A stretch of DNA of 60,000 nucleotides, from the NCBI GenBank assembly GCA_030141605.1, contig JAQGDQ010000213.1, forward strand, positions 64,001 through 124,000, in the 5' to 3' direction. A program made the position numbers and the translations under genes. The stretch is from Tubiluchus corallicola. Lineage: Eukaryota; Priapulida; Priapulimorpha; Priapulimorphida; Tubiluchidae. Below, in pieces: positions 22,340 to 34,708 of this stretch (positions within the stretch are counted from its first letter, which is position 1; every line of letters starts with the position of its first letter). Below the pieces are notes generated by a model, which was given only the letters and a program-made list of their open reading frames with translations, did not search any database and was not told the origin of the DNA.

Positions 22340-22391
<52 letters not shown>
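22316..22391. repeat. (CA)n/(CACG)n microsatellite at a LINE 3' end
   Basis: In the orientation of the adjacent minus-strand LINE fragment this is a terminal (TG)n. The related young LINE ends in (TA)n, so this tract may be its terminal simple repeat, later expanded. Confidence 0.9.
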
Positions 22392-22394
<3 letters not shown>

Positions 22395-23375
22395 TAATGA
22401 ACATCACAAATGTTAATAAAGAATTACATCTGCATATGACATTCATCAGTGCATAAAACACTGCAAAAGACAAATGCGTCGGGTGTATAGCTATCACTAC
22501 ACACACAATGAACATTGACATTTGCAACATACAGATACTAAATAAATCATTTTATATTTACAATATATACACACGTTTACATTAAAACGTTTTGATTTTA
22601 CAAGATTATGAACGGGGAAAAATGTAATCACTCTGCGTATAAATATTGTTGTTTTGGTATACAGGATGTTCAAATCTAGTTAAAACGTATTTTTTTATTT
22701 TTTTAAAGTTAGGTAAAGTTGTTTCTTAATCTTTAACTTCTTTCGGTAAAGTATTCCATAATCAGATAGCTTGCTTTGATAAAGAATTATTTCCGTATTT
22801 GTTGTTAGTTTTAATTTGCAACAGATTACCAGTACGAGAATTTAGTGTTGGATTTCGAAGAAGTGGCAATTCATTGTTCCTGAAAGGTATATTTATTTTA
22901 TTATATGTATTTATATAGAAATATTAGTGTTGGCAGTCGAGGTGGGCTTCTAATATTGGAATTTTTAGTTGTTGCCTTAACGCAGTTGCCGAAAATCTTG
23001 ATGCAGTTGATGATTTAAATGAATACCCAGGGAATAATTTTGCAAAAGATTTAGTTTAATAAATTTCTCCCTTTTTGTATTATGAAATAATTTGCAACCA
23101 TGTAGATAATGAGGAAGTATTAGGGTTTTGTAAATTAGTGTCTTAGTATTTAGATTTAGTTGTCTTCGAACTTGCCTTAAATAAGATGTACTAGCTGGCA
23201 TTTTAGAAAAAATGTTGTTAAATTGTTCATTCCATGATAAAGTATTGTCTACATGAATTCCAAGGAATTTCGCTGTTTTAGTTTTTTCTACTTGTAAAGT
23301 TATGTTGTTATGAGATAAAACCATAATTTCTGTTTTACTCTCGTTCATTTCTAAATTGAAGTAGTTAACACACGG
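22392..23375 (-). mobile_element. 5'-truncated, decayed LINE copy (RT C-terminus + 3' UTR)
   Basis: The minus strand encodes the C-terminal third of a LINE reverse-transcriptase protein. It starts near VNYFNLEMNESKTEIMVL and includes FLGIHVDNTLSWNEQF, LIYKTLILPHYLHGC and, after frame breaks, LKIPILEAH and NKYGNNSLSKQAI. Each segment matches the C-terminal part of the intact LINE at 25868-27969. The match continues into the 3' UTR: both carry GACGCATTTGTCTT (here 22467-22480 on the opposite strand). Stops and frameshifts make it a dead copy. Its 5' edge near 23375 is a typical LINE truncation. Confidence 0.88.
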
Positions 23376-23669
23376 ATAATATGGACGGTTTTTAGAGTAC
23401 TATCATCACACAAGCTAGTTCTAACTGTCTAATTTTCTTAGTTTTTGGAGACAGAGAAAAAGAAGGAGAAAAAAGGAAAATGGTGCAAATTTAGTAACAT
23501 GAATACTGAATGTACGCAGAAGTGTAAGTGCGCCAGTTCTTACTGTAACTGTTAATATGTAGTTCAAATGTAAAGAAAGAAATCTCGAGCAGATCTCGTG
23601 AAAGCTAGAATTTTTCTTTATTTTTTAAGTGTAAATAATTCGCGACCAATATAGATATATATATATCTA

Positions 23670-23722
<53 letters not shown>

Positions 23723-24949
23723 TTGTAGCCGATATAAACTCGTTTTTACCTTCAACCTTCAACTCTGCCGTTGAATGGGCTTCTTTTCTAGTGATTTATA
23801 TGACATTGTTGCCAAACGTTGTTACATTTAGAGACTCGAGCATTCTCCTAAGCGTTTGAAATTGTTCTAGAAATATGGCTTTCCCCGAATTATCGTGCAT
23901 TCAACTCGCACTGGACCCAACAATCAAGCTTAATAATCTCAATGAACGAACTTTGTTTCATAAGCTCTCCCACTGCATGAAATTACGCCAGCGTCAATTT
24001 CTACAAGCAGAATAAGTTATAACTATTATCTTATTCAAAGGTCACTGTAGTAAGTGGCTAGTTTGATCGGTCTCTACAGTTATACTAATTATTGAGCAAT
24101 GTATGTTCGGTTCAGTGACATTCTTTGTCTTCGATTGTGCTTTCAATTACTTTTGTTTCCTTTTAACTGTTTTCTAGAAGAGAAGGGCTAATTAAAAAGG
24201 ACCGACTGACTATTCACAAAATTTTAGGAGAGCAATTATTGCGCTCACTTACCGCTGAACTGTGGAATGATAGCAAGGGTAGGAAAAGCTGCGTTCGACG
24301 TCTGCTTGGCCGATTGCTGCACAACGTTCCTGCCTGTTACATCTAAATGCTTTGCAAAATGAAAAATTTACAGCAGTTTTTGGCTTTGCTTTTGGCTCAA
24401 ATTCCACGAAAAATTGAGAAAATAAATGATAATAATGCAAGAGTGTGGTTAAGAAAGAGTGAAAAGAAGCCGAGAAATAGCGAGGGAGAGATATAGAGAG
24501 AGGGAGTTTTCTGCTACAAAAATAATTGGTTTTAACCATAAAGTTCTATTGGTTGAAAAGTACTAGCTGATAACTGTCCTTAATAAATCCGTTGTATCAT
24601 TGATTCATTAAGAATGACTCGATCTCAGACTTTTTGTATAACATCATATGACGTGGGATCTGTGTAATGTTCGATGTCCGCAGTATAACTGACTTGCTCT
24701 TTTTTAGATATTCACTAGTCTACACTTCCTAGTGGCGTTTCATAAGATGTTTGTAGGCTGCTTGTCTACAGTCCTGGAATATGTGCACTGTATTTCGACT
24801 GACCATATTATCTTCACAACCGCTTAGGATTTTTAGCATGAATTTAATAACCACGTCTAATGGTTTAATTACTGTGTCTAATGGTTTTAAGCCACATATG
24901 TATTCAAGTTTTTTGCATGTTTAAATAACATACCTATCGCCGTTTTCAT
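23376..24949. other. Intergenic; (TA)n at 23651-23712
   Basis: No gene supported. A TA/CTAT microsatellite ending in (GT)n lies at about 23651-23723. A minus-strand stretch at 24253-24335 has an acceptor-like and an excellent donor-like sequence (GTAAGTGAGC), but I recognise nothing in its translation. Confidence 0.45.
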
Positions 24950-25867
24950 TAAATACTAAACTATGTCATCAAAAACGATTTTTTGGTATTGATCGATGCC
25001 ACATAAGCGTAGACAATCATTGACAAAATGACAGCTTTGTGTATCGGTACCACAGTTTAAAGACTTAGCATTTTTTACATCTATGATATTTTTGTTTGAT
25101 GAGATGCCGTCTCTTCCAGACTGTCTTTTTAACTTCATCTGCTTGCTTATTGTAATTTAACTGTTTGTCTATTGTTACAACTAGCATTTTACTGGCTTCA
25201 CGTATTTGATTCCTTGAGTTCCTAATGGTATTGTGACGTTGTGAAATTCAAATGGGATTACTTTGGTTTTATTGGAGCCAGAGTTTCTACCCAGCCTCCA
25301 TTTAAAGCACCACTACTGAACGTCACAACAATTTCGGGCTGTATGATGTCACTGCTTAGGGGATGAATGCGACACAACAATACTGCCATAAACAGAATAT
25401 CTCTGGGCTGGTAATGTCGCTAAACATGTCATTTACAAAAAAAGATGAAAAGTAGACGGAACAGTGCAGAGCCTTGCAGAAGGCCAGTATTGTAGTTTCT
25501 CTTTGGTGCTGTGTAGTCCCCCATATTTAAACACGTTTCTATTTTACAGGCTGTCCCCAGTTAGCCCGAGAATTGTAACCAGCGATTTCACTAGTCATCA
25601 CCTTGACTAGCAGACCATCTATCTATATCCTATCGAATGCGCGTTCATAGTCACAGCAGATCCCCTTACATTAATTACCCTTAAGAACTTAGTTCTGAAG
25701 CACCAAAATCATTCTCACATGATATCTAACTGTACTGTGATTGGGCTTAAACCACTCTTGCGTCTAGCAAATTATTAAGTCCAAAGCTACCTGTTAGATA
25801 TTAATCTTTCAAGTAAGTTGCCAAAGTAGGAAGATATGGCTATTTATCTGTATGATCCTGGTTAACT
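24950..25867 (-). mobile_element. Decayed LINE, RT part (downstream half of a split element)
   Basis: Minus-strand translation with stops and frameshifts shows reverse-transcriptase landmarks in order: PGSYR-stop-IAISS then NLLERLISNR (the SYRPI block), EWFKPNHST (QxGFRxxHST block), CCDYERAFDRIW (the AFD block) and LLQGSALFRLLF followed by FVNDMFSDI (the PQGSxLSPLLF block). This order and spacing fit a Jockey/CR1-like non-LTR element. The element is interrupted at about 25863-25867 by the young plus-strand LINE and resumes at 27975. Confidence 0.8.
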
Positions 25868-27605
25868 TGCTAACAAATTAAATTCCACATTTATCAATCT
25901 CGGAAAATTTGACAACATGCCACACCAACATAATGCAAATATACACAATATATACAAAAACCAATCAGTAATACAATCCACTTTCTCATTTACTAGCCTC
26001 ACAGAATACGACATCTTTAGAATATTAAACAGTTTAAATATAAATAAAGGAAGTGGACCCTCAGACATGCCAATAAAGATCTTAAAAGACTGTGCCAGCA
26101 TCATTACTCCTCATCTAACATATATCACAAACCAAGTCTTAATGCGCTCAGAATTTCCAGCAGTGTGTAAACATACAAACATAACTCCAATACACAAGAA
26201 AGATGCTAAAGATGATGCTAAAAACTACAGACCAATCTCAGTAGTGCACGTACTAGCCAAAGTATTTGAAAGAGTTATCTACAACCAAATAAACCATTAC
26301 ATTGAAAATAATAAGTTACTGTCAAATCATCAATTTGGTTTTAGAAAACTACATTCTACAATAGACGCGATAATTGATGCCACTGAAAAGTGGCGTTACA
26401 ACTTAAATAAAAATAAATATATAACAGCAGCATTTTTAGATCTAAGTAAAGCTTTTGACAGCCTCGATCACAATTTACTACTAGACAACTTACGCCAACT
26501 AGGATTCGATTATACTTCTCTCAAACTAATAAATAATTACCTACACAATAGAAAACAACGAGTCAAAGTGAACAAACACACTTTTTCAACATGGGACACA
26601 CCACAGAGAGGCATCCCACAAGGTACGATATTAGGTCCATTACTCTTTTGTTTATACGTTAATAAAATTCATTTAGTTTTACATAATTCAGACTTAACAC
26701 AATATGCCGATGATACAACACTCTATACAGCACACGCAGACTTTCTAACATCAAAAAATAATCTAGAAAAAGACATAACAAATATAAATGCAGCATTTAA
26801 CTATTTTAGTTTAAAAATGAATGATGATAAGACAGAATTTATGGTAATATCACCCAAATCCAATGACATTACTTCTAATGCAACACTAAAAGTAGGTGAC
26901 TGTTCCATAGAACAAGCAAAAACTGTAAAACTTTTAGGCATTACTGTCGACAATAAACTCACTTGGGATGAACAGTTTCATCAAATGCACAACAAGATGG
27001 CATTAAGCACGACATTCTTACGCCAAACCAGAGGCCATCTAACCAAGAAAACAAAAATTCTCATCTACAAAAGTCTAATATTACCACATTATCTATATGG
27101 TTGCACTTTACTTCAAAACGTTAAATACGAAAACTTTAGAAAACTAAATACAATGCAAAACTACGCACTTAGATTAATTCATGGCTACTCTAACAAAACT
27201 GCTAAACAACATGCTGCTTCTGCAACAAGCTTAAGAACGTCCACAAAAATACCAATATTAGAAGCCTATCGAGATTACAAAACACTGATATTTCTTTATA
27301 AATATATAAATAAACTGAGCATTCCATTTATAAACAATCCCTTAGCGTTTATTCCTGATACCACATTGAACACTAGAACATACAATTTAAAGCAAATTAC
27401 AGTAAACAATAAATTTGGAAATAACTCTATATCAAAACAGGCCATACATTTATGGAACTTACTACCCAGTGCAATAAAACAAATAGAATCTCTCCACCAC
27501 TTTAAAAAGAAATTAAAAGAATATCAATATAACAGGTTTCAACTTCCACATTGTGCATCTGATACTAATTACACGGACTCCACCTTCATATACCCCCGCC
27601 CCTGA
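25868..27605 (+). CDS. LINE reverse transcriptase (partial ORF2, uninterrupted)
   Basis: One open frame that starts at the truncation edge; the first internal Met is at 25917. Counting from that Met (562 residues), the RT palm blocks are clear: GPSDMPIKILKD near 47-58, NYRPIS 103-108, QFGFRKLHST 139-148, FLDLSKAFDSLDH with catalytic Asp175, GIPQGTILGPLLF 232-244, and YADD 263-266 with the catalytic Asp pair. The thumb and C-terminal region include LLGITVDNKLTWDEQ and a closing GNNSISKQAIHLWNLLP block. The function would be target-primed reverse transcription of its own mRNA. No endonuclease or ORF1 is present, so this copy is probably not self-mobile. The frame is intact, so the insertion is recent. 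Clade assignment beyond Jockey/CR1-like needs a tree. Confidence 0.9.
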
Positions 27606-27933
27606 CTCCATATAATGATTAAAAATGAAATTTTTTTAAAAAAATTATGTAATGTAATACGTGTTATGTTAGTTTCGTGTTTCGTAATGTTAAATGTATA
27701 AATAGTGTGCACTATGTAATGTAAAATTTAATGTACTTTCCTATAATTGTTTGTAAAAATATTTTAATATGGTATTTGTAAATATGTTCATTATATTGTA
27801 TATAGTTTGCACTTTAGTTTTTTTAGTATGCACTGGACGCATTTGTCTTGAACAGTGTTGTTATTTTAACATTACGCTGAGGCTAACTCAATTTTATTAT
27901 AATGAGAGAACCGTTTTTATGACAAATAAAGAA

Positions 27934-27969
<36 letters not shown>
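25868..27969 (+). mobile_element. 5'-truncated non-LTR retrotransposon (LINE), young copy
   Basis: Element body from the first LINE-like bases after the old LINE to a terminal (TA)n of about 35 bp. It contains the RT open frame, about 360 bp of AT-rich 3' UTR and an AATAAA-type signal just before the TA tail. The endonuclease half of the protein is missing, so the copy is truncated at its 5' end. TAACT occurs at 25863-25867 and again at 27970-27974, a possible 5-bp target-site duplication, though the TA-rich context weakens it. The insertion lies inside an older LINE in the opposite orientation. Confidence 0.85.

Positions 27970-27970
<1 letters not shown>
27935..27970. repeat. (TA)n, LINE 3' tail
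   Basis: Pure TA run that begins right after an AATAAAGAATTA motif and ends at the candidate target-site repeat. It acts as the terminal simple repeat of the element instead of poly-A. Confidence 0.85.
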
Positions 27971-27972
<2 letters not shown>

Positions 27973-27974
27973 CT

Positions 27975-29170
27975 ATAAGATTGTTTATCTTGTTTCGGTA
28001 AGAAGATGACCTGAGACTGCTGCTATATCCATACTCGCTGTTTAAGGCGCATGTTGCTGAGCTGTAGAATGAGGTCCCAGCACTTGAACATGAGAGGATG
28101 ATGCACATATTCATCTAGACTCTTACCACTAGTTTCAGTATATTTAATGGCCCAGCTTAAATCTCTCATGGTGGAATTTTTAGTTTAAGGCATTCGAGAT
28201 CACCATTTCAGTATATTTAATGACCCAGCTTAAGTCTGTCATGGTGGAATTTTTAGTTTAAGGCATCCGAGATCACCATTAGCGAAATACTCGCTAGCCT
28301 CGCTGAGAATATTTTCCATCGTAGTGTTCTACAGAGGGCCACTCTGACATGACTTCAGCTGAAGAATGCCTCATGTAACGTATTGCACGTACCATTGTTA
28401 TCACCGTCAGATAAGGTCTCTATTGATTTTTTGTAAGACCTCGAGAATTCAACCTTTTCTTTTCATTGATGTCTTCCGTGCATTCCTAGAACCAGTTATC
28501 ACAAACCGCTTGAAGAGCTTCTGCAAATTGAGCCTCTAGATACGATTTCTTGCTTACTAAATTGAGATAGCTCGGGTATCGTTTTCTCGCTGTTTGGACT
28601 GCCTTGCATAAAGCTGACAGTTCAGGCATCCAAAAAGGTTTTGTATGTGAACATATTCGTTTTTTGCACAAAGTCTCGTCACTCGCTTCGTTTAACAGTT
28701 GTTTGAACAAGCCCCGTGTTTCTACAGGCTCTCCATCAGTAATCAGATCAGTGAGTTTATTGACATTGCCCGTATTTTATTTTCTAAACAGTCAGACCAT
28801 CTATACCAATTGCTATTTGTTAGAACAAACACTTCATGGAAGTTTTGTTTGGAGGCATTTTGAGCTGCTATGCTGATTATTACTGTATAATAACCCATAA
28901 AAGGTTAATGAAAAAATGAATGAAAAAATTTACAGCATTGGACAGTCCTAAATTTGAAGTGATACATTTGGATTACTGCAAACTGATTATGGTTTTGCTA
29001 CTTTTCACGTGTATTTCCGATTTCTGTACATAAAGGCGCCGTTATTGCTTAACTGAGACAGATGAAGAATCTGACTGTTTGAAAAATAGCTTTCTGCTTA
29101 GAGTAAATCGCAATACAACATCCACTAATGTCCCATCATGCTGGGAGTAAGCTTTTCTCTGAGCTGTGAG
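27975..29170 (-). mobile_element. Decayed LINE, endonuclease-end/linker/RT start (upstream half of split element)
   Basis: Minus-strand translation gives, in order, GTLVDVVLRFTLS (end of an endonuclease domain), NFHEVFVLTNSNWYRW, then HTKPFWMPELSALCKAVQTARKRY (the EN-RT linker typical of Jockey-like elements), a duplicated segment, SLDEYVHHPLMFKC with LQLSNM, and IFLPKQDKQ just before the insertion. It continues directly at 25862 with the SYR block. Several stops and frameshifts show that it is long dead. The 73-bp internal duplication is listed separately. Confidence 0.75.
28134..28280. repeat. 73-bp tandem duplication inside the old LINE
   Basis: Two copies beginning TTCAGTATATTTAATG and ending GAGATCACCA differ at about five positions. 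The duplication lies within the RT-linker region of the decayed LINE. Confidence 0.9.
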
Positions 29171-29455
29171 AATTATCTCAGTATCTTAGCAGTTGACACT
29201 CCGCCAGCACAAAACCTAAATTGCTTGCCGGGGTGTTGTACAAGAATTATTTTGTATAAACGCAATAATATTAGTTCGGCAAAACGAAATAATAATTGTT
29301 GAATTAATATCGAACATGGAGTTTCGTTATAATTCAATTCAATCTGACGATATTCAGTTCAAAAACAGCCTTCGCAATTATTCGAATTTTTGTGTTGTAG
29401 CAATAACAATAGTTCATGCGACTGTAGCGCTACATGAAATTATTTTTGATCTTCA
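29171..29455. other. Spacer between old LINE and MITE
   Basis: Nothing recognisable. It may include the decayed 5' part of the old LINE. Confidence 0.4.
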
Positions 29456-29692
29456 TGGAGCGTTCAGCTTAGAGAGATATTTCGCAAGTTCTTGCGCAAG
29501 TTCTCTGTGAGAGTACACTCGCAAGTGTGAACGGCTTTCCAAATTCTCTCGCAAGTTATTTGCGCAAAAACTCTCAGCAACTCTCACTGAGTTTGCAGAG
29601 AACTTACAAAGCTGTTCACACTTGCGAGTTTACTCTCAGAAAGAACTTGCGCAAGAACCTGCGAGAGAAAGCTCTCTAGTTTGAACGCGCCA
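29456..29692. mobile_element. MITE-like long palindrome, 237 bp
   Basis: The left arm starts TGGAGCGTTCAGCTTAGAGAG. The right arm, reverse-complemented, starts TGGCGCGTTCAAACTAGAGAG. Homology continues through GTTCTTGCGCAAGTTCT and CTCGCAAGTGTGAAC into the centre, so almost the whole element is one imperfect inverted repeat. No coding capacity. The flanks do not show an unambiguous target duplication (at most AT), so the superfamily is undetermined. Confidence 0.8.
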
Positions 29693-32600
29693 TTAGCGAG
29701 CCCATATGCATCAGTTTTGCATGCACGGCCGTTAAATTTGCTTTACACACTTCAGTACCCTTGTAATTTTCTGTAATTTTACAAGTAAAAATATTATTAC
29801 GACGGCTCCCCCAACTATACATTTTAAAGTTGCGGCCTTTACGAAGTCATTACATAGCGGTGTTGAATACCAGGAATAAAACTGTCACTTTTGAGTGGCC
29901 TCATCGATTCAGCAGGTTTACGGACAGGTGTTTTTACCATCTCAGTACCTGTTCTATAAATCACGTTTCAGGTACACAAACAAGGGAACAAATTGAAAAA
30001 CGCGAACTAAACCCCTGGCGACGAGTATCCACATCGTTGCAGTATAGAGTTTGCAAAATTTAAGAAATAAAATATAATTAAATTTGCGTACAAGTTACCA
30101 TTATGCATTTCAACACTTATTCATAACTGACGAAAAAGCACAAATTACCACTAATAATACCGCAATAATATCACCAAACTTGGAAGAGAAGTACTTCTAG
30201 CAAACCAACTGTTTGTATATAAAACAAAATTTGTTAAATTGTAGAGTGTTGAACACCGAGGAAGAGCAGAACGAAAAGACTAGATTTTAGGTCACGATCC
30301 GCTAAAGGAACTTATGAGAAAATCATGCGCCAAACAAAAAGGGATTTTACTGACAAGTGTTTTGCTTGTTAAAAATGTGACTTTATCAAATCCACTTCCC
30401 TCAATAATGGTTCGGCTCTGTATCCATGCTGGCAAGCATCAAACTATTAGGAACGTCATTTAATTCACATCTTTGTTATTTCATATTATCACACTGACAT
30501 GAGTAGTTCCATGCAAAATTGTTGCAAAACTATTTTCAGTGTTCCACGTTGCTATTCGGCTTGGCTTCCTATGCCAATGATAATTACGGCGTCTGCTTTT
30601 AATACTCGTCACGTAACTAATACACATACGCACGCACACACACGCGCACACACAAACACAAACGCACACACACCTTTTGACACTTTTTAGAATTAATCGT
30701 AATTGACTACTTATTACTTATTACTTATTAATTGACTTACTTGAGCAGTGCATACTATCATGTCTATTTAATCCATTTATTAAGCAACAGGCACATTGGT
30801 TAACTTAAAATAATTTGCACACTGTTTGTCACTCTTCTGTTTCTTTTTTTCGCCTCTCCCCCTCCTTCTTGCCTTCTCTATGTTTCTGTTTTCGTTTTCA
30901 CCTTTGTTGCGCCACATCTCATCCACTCACTAGTCTCATATGCATTCGTCCACGTACCCTTATTCACATTTGTCCATTTAATATATATTTGTATGAATGC
31001 ATCTTACGGACCCATCAGATTCAACCTAAAATCTTACATTATTCTATTTGCTTCCATTGCCACATTACTTCTAATAATGTGTGTAGCTGTAACTTCAAAA
31101 CCTATTGAGCAGATAAACTAAAGGCAGGCTCTAAAGAAAATTTTGTTAAATGCGTTTCTTGTGCATTTCTTGTACTAAAACGCGACCCTCTTAAAAATCG
31201 ACACCATGTAGCTGCTCTGTTGCTGCTTCATTTACGTTTTTCAACATTGGCGTGTGCCGTGTGAGACTGATAAAACGACATTGCTTTTCACCCGCTACTT
31301 AATCTGCCTGGCCATACCACGCATTGAAATTATTAATATTACATGGGTTATAAAGCGAATTATTAGTATCTTATTTGACGAATTCCAGAATTGAGCCCAC
31401 TTGGTCAGTCCTGTTGTTGTCGTCCCCTTTGTTGTTATGAACACAGTCAAACTGTGTTGGACGCGTGCCGTCTATCTGACTCAACGTTCCGCGGGAATGT
31501 GACCAAGCTGTCTAGAATAGATTCTTGTTATTATTAAAATTGTCAGGAAATAAGCTTCTGCTGTTTTTTGGATTCATGTAAGGTAAACAAAGTTTATATA
31601 AAACCACCGTTCAGTCGTAAAACTTTTAAACTTGCAGAGGCTATCCTTATATTCATGCTAAACAAAAATATCGTCTGCGAAGTATAAAAAAGTATGTGAA
31701 ATGTAAAGCAGATGACGGCATCTTCACAGTATTAACACAGCGGTAGTACGTTTGTCCGACAAGTGAGACACAAATTTAAACACCAGATACAATTTTAAAA
31801 AGTGATTTAGGCACTCCTGCTCGATTAATTTACTACCTTAATTTACTACCTGTGATTTCATTTTAGTGCAGATAAATAGTATGTTTAAATAATAAATAGA
31901 TGTTTCAATCAAAATAATTTTGCAATCTGATCTCCGTAAAAGCCTTGGCAAGATGCACAAGACTGCTGGCTATACAGTGTAAAGTCAAAGCGCAAAATCT
32001 GAAATGCCACGCGCCGATTTTTGAACAAAATTGCAGCTAAAATAGCAATTCCAATTACAAAGCAGGAAGCGCTTTAATGGGAAGTTAAGAAGCTTTAAAT
32101 ATTAATATACACTATGATCGCATTAAGGTGCAGTGTAATTTAATTCCTTGTGACAGACCAATGTCCATGCAAGACGCTCGTGGATAATTATAACTTGATT
32201 ACGCCTGGTCTACCGCGGTTACTTAAATAGTTTTTGAGTTGTTCACTGTTACGAGTTGATGCCTTAATAACAAAAAAAGCATATGGTTCGCTTAAAGCCG
32301 CTTTGCTGGCAGATAAAAGATGACTATTCTGAAACCACAAGCTGGCATTAAGATAGTACGTAAACGAAGCAAAAACCCTTAATAACAGTCACTGGTATAA
32401 TCGCATTAATTTTTAACACAACAAAATCAGCTATAAAGCAAATCGAACGAATATGTAGTTAGAACTAATGGCTTAGAAGCGATTTATGTGGCGAAATTAA
32501 GTGTTCTTACGTCAACAGTAGTCGCAAACAGATGCGTTAATGTATCCGTGACTTGAATTAAAATAATAAATTAGCGCAAATTATTCTCTTATCAACTGCG

Positions 32601-34170
32601 TAATGAAACAGATTTCTGTCAACTAAAGTAACGCTATAGGTTAATTACTATTCTTTGACAAAGTGGTAATTAACTATCGGTTTTCTTCGGTGCTACGATT
32701 GTCAGTATAGTATTGATGTAAATACAATTACTTTTTGAGGTTTTAGCGGAGATTCGACAATTCGTTTTTATTTGACGTATCAATTATCAAGAAAATCTTG
32801 AAGCCTCTGCAGCGCAACTCGCGACAAATATATACCCTCACTTCTCATAAAGCCGTGTATCAACAGATTTAAAATATTAAATGTTAGACAGTCTAGGTGT
32901 CACGCATCAGTTTTATCTGGCAACAGCAAGCTCGATTTCAGAAACTCGGCGAATTTTGATATTTGCGACCTGTGCACTGAACACGTTAACTTTTAAAAAA
33001 TATACTCTAATAGCGAATTAAACGACAATCAGTACGGTGAATGAATCCACCCAGCGGGTTTTTTTAAAAAGGGTACGGAACTGCGGTATTTTTGCTGCTG
33101 TGAGTTCGTTGGCTCCGCTATCATTAGTGCATCTAGTACAAACACACTCTTCATACTCTTGCTCTTCATAATCAAAATGAGAGTCCTAACACCCGTTGCA
33201 TTATATAATCTTCTGAGTTGAAACGAGGTCTTTGATATTCGTTCTTTATTATTGTTGTTTCTCCGCTACGACGTATATAACTCCAAAACCAGGCTTCCTG
33301 CAATCAGCAAACTCGCAGGGTGTACACCTAGGGGTTCGAACATGACGTAGGCTCAAAGGGTCAAGGACACTAGACATTGGACATATGTTTTAGTTCAATA
33401 TGTTGAGCTTATTAATTTCGTTCAAGCATTCTTAGGGTAAAAAGACAAAGATGTTAATCCTGTACGCCAATAGAGTAAAGTACTCTTGTTTACAAAATAA
33501 CAGTGTCAGAAGTATTTAATGAATGGTTCATTACTTGCTTTGCATGCTGTATGCAAGAAAATTTGAATTATTAGCAAAAACAGTTTAAAAAACAAACTTA
33601 GAAGTTGTTTATTAAATTTTTTTACAAATTTATCAAAAGTTTATATAAATTGTTATTACCAAAATGAACAGCGTTACAGTTACTATTGTTATTATTATTA
33701 CAACCCGATGGTAATAATAATTGTTTGAAAGCACTGTATGAAATATGCTCAATGCTTTTGTAAAAGGAAAACGAGCGGTGGCGCGCTGATGTAAAATGAG
33801 GTGGATGTTTAACATCTGTCATGATAACTCCATGAGTTTTTTATCAGCTTCTCTATAATGCGCGAAATTCATTTCAGCGAGGAAATTTTTCAGCGCGTGA
33901 TTGATACATGTTCCGTGTGCATGTATAGCGATTGCAGTTACTGGTAAATGCATTATTAATTTTAACATTCACGATTTATGCTCAGATGTAAATTGTCACT
34001 GTTGTCAATATTGCAAATTTACAACCATATTCCTCAGTGCTGGTAATGCTGGTTTAGGTCGGTACCTCTGTCTTAAATTCAGTAAAATAAGTAAAAATTG
34101 AATAACTGAACTAAATAAGTGAATAACTGCCGACGTATAGGACAATCATATTATTTACCAATACATGTGT
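29693..34170. other. Intergenic, no gene supported
   Basis: About 4.5 kb without a defended exon. A short CA/CG-rich microsatellite lies at 30622-30672. Scattered short frames carry no motif I recognise. Confidence 0.5.
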
Positions 34171-34708
34171 CACTGAGCTTAATTTGTCAATACGAGCAAC
34201 GTGATTCAGCTTAATTATTGTACATTATAATTCATTAGTTTGCTTGTTGTTAAATGTAAAATGTTCTAGTCACGTTTTCATTAACTTGTTGATTTTATTT
34301 GGAAATAGGGAACAAACACGAGGCTTTCACTGGGTAGCATCGCATTTATGCATGTGGACACGTAAAGCCTGTTAGCTAAACGCTAATCAATAAAGAGATA
34401 AATTAGAAGATTTGGGTTAGCTAGCCGACGAATTATATGTGTCACTGTCTCACTGAGCTTAATTTGTCAATATGAGCAACGTGATTTAGCTTAATTATTG
34501 TACATTATAATTCATTAGTTTGTTTGTTGTTAAGTATAAAAAGTTCCGGTCACTTTTTCATTAACTTGTTGATTTTATTTGGAAATGTGGAAACAAACCC
34601 GAGGCTTTGTTTGGATAGCACCGCATTTATGCATGTGGACACGTAAAATCTGTCAGTTAATCAATAAACAAATAAATGAGAAGATTTAGGCTTGCTAGCC
34701 GATATATT
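34171..34708. repeat. 280-bp tandem duplication
   Basis: Two adjacent copies start CACTGAGCTTAATTTGTCAA (34171 and 34451) and share TTTATGCATGTGGACACGTAAA and GCTAGCCGA near their ends. They differ by scattered substitutions and a small deletion in copy 2. No coding frame is shared. Confidence 0.93.

Noticed and set aside
24253-24539. Minus-strand string GQADVERSFS, reminiscent of the hAT transposase C-terminus
   Set aside because: Only about ten residues match, the following residues do not fit, and no other hAT block is nearby. Likely chance.
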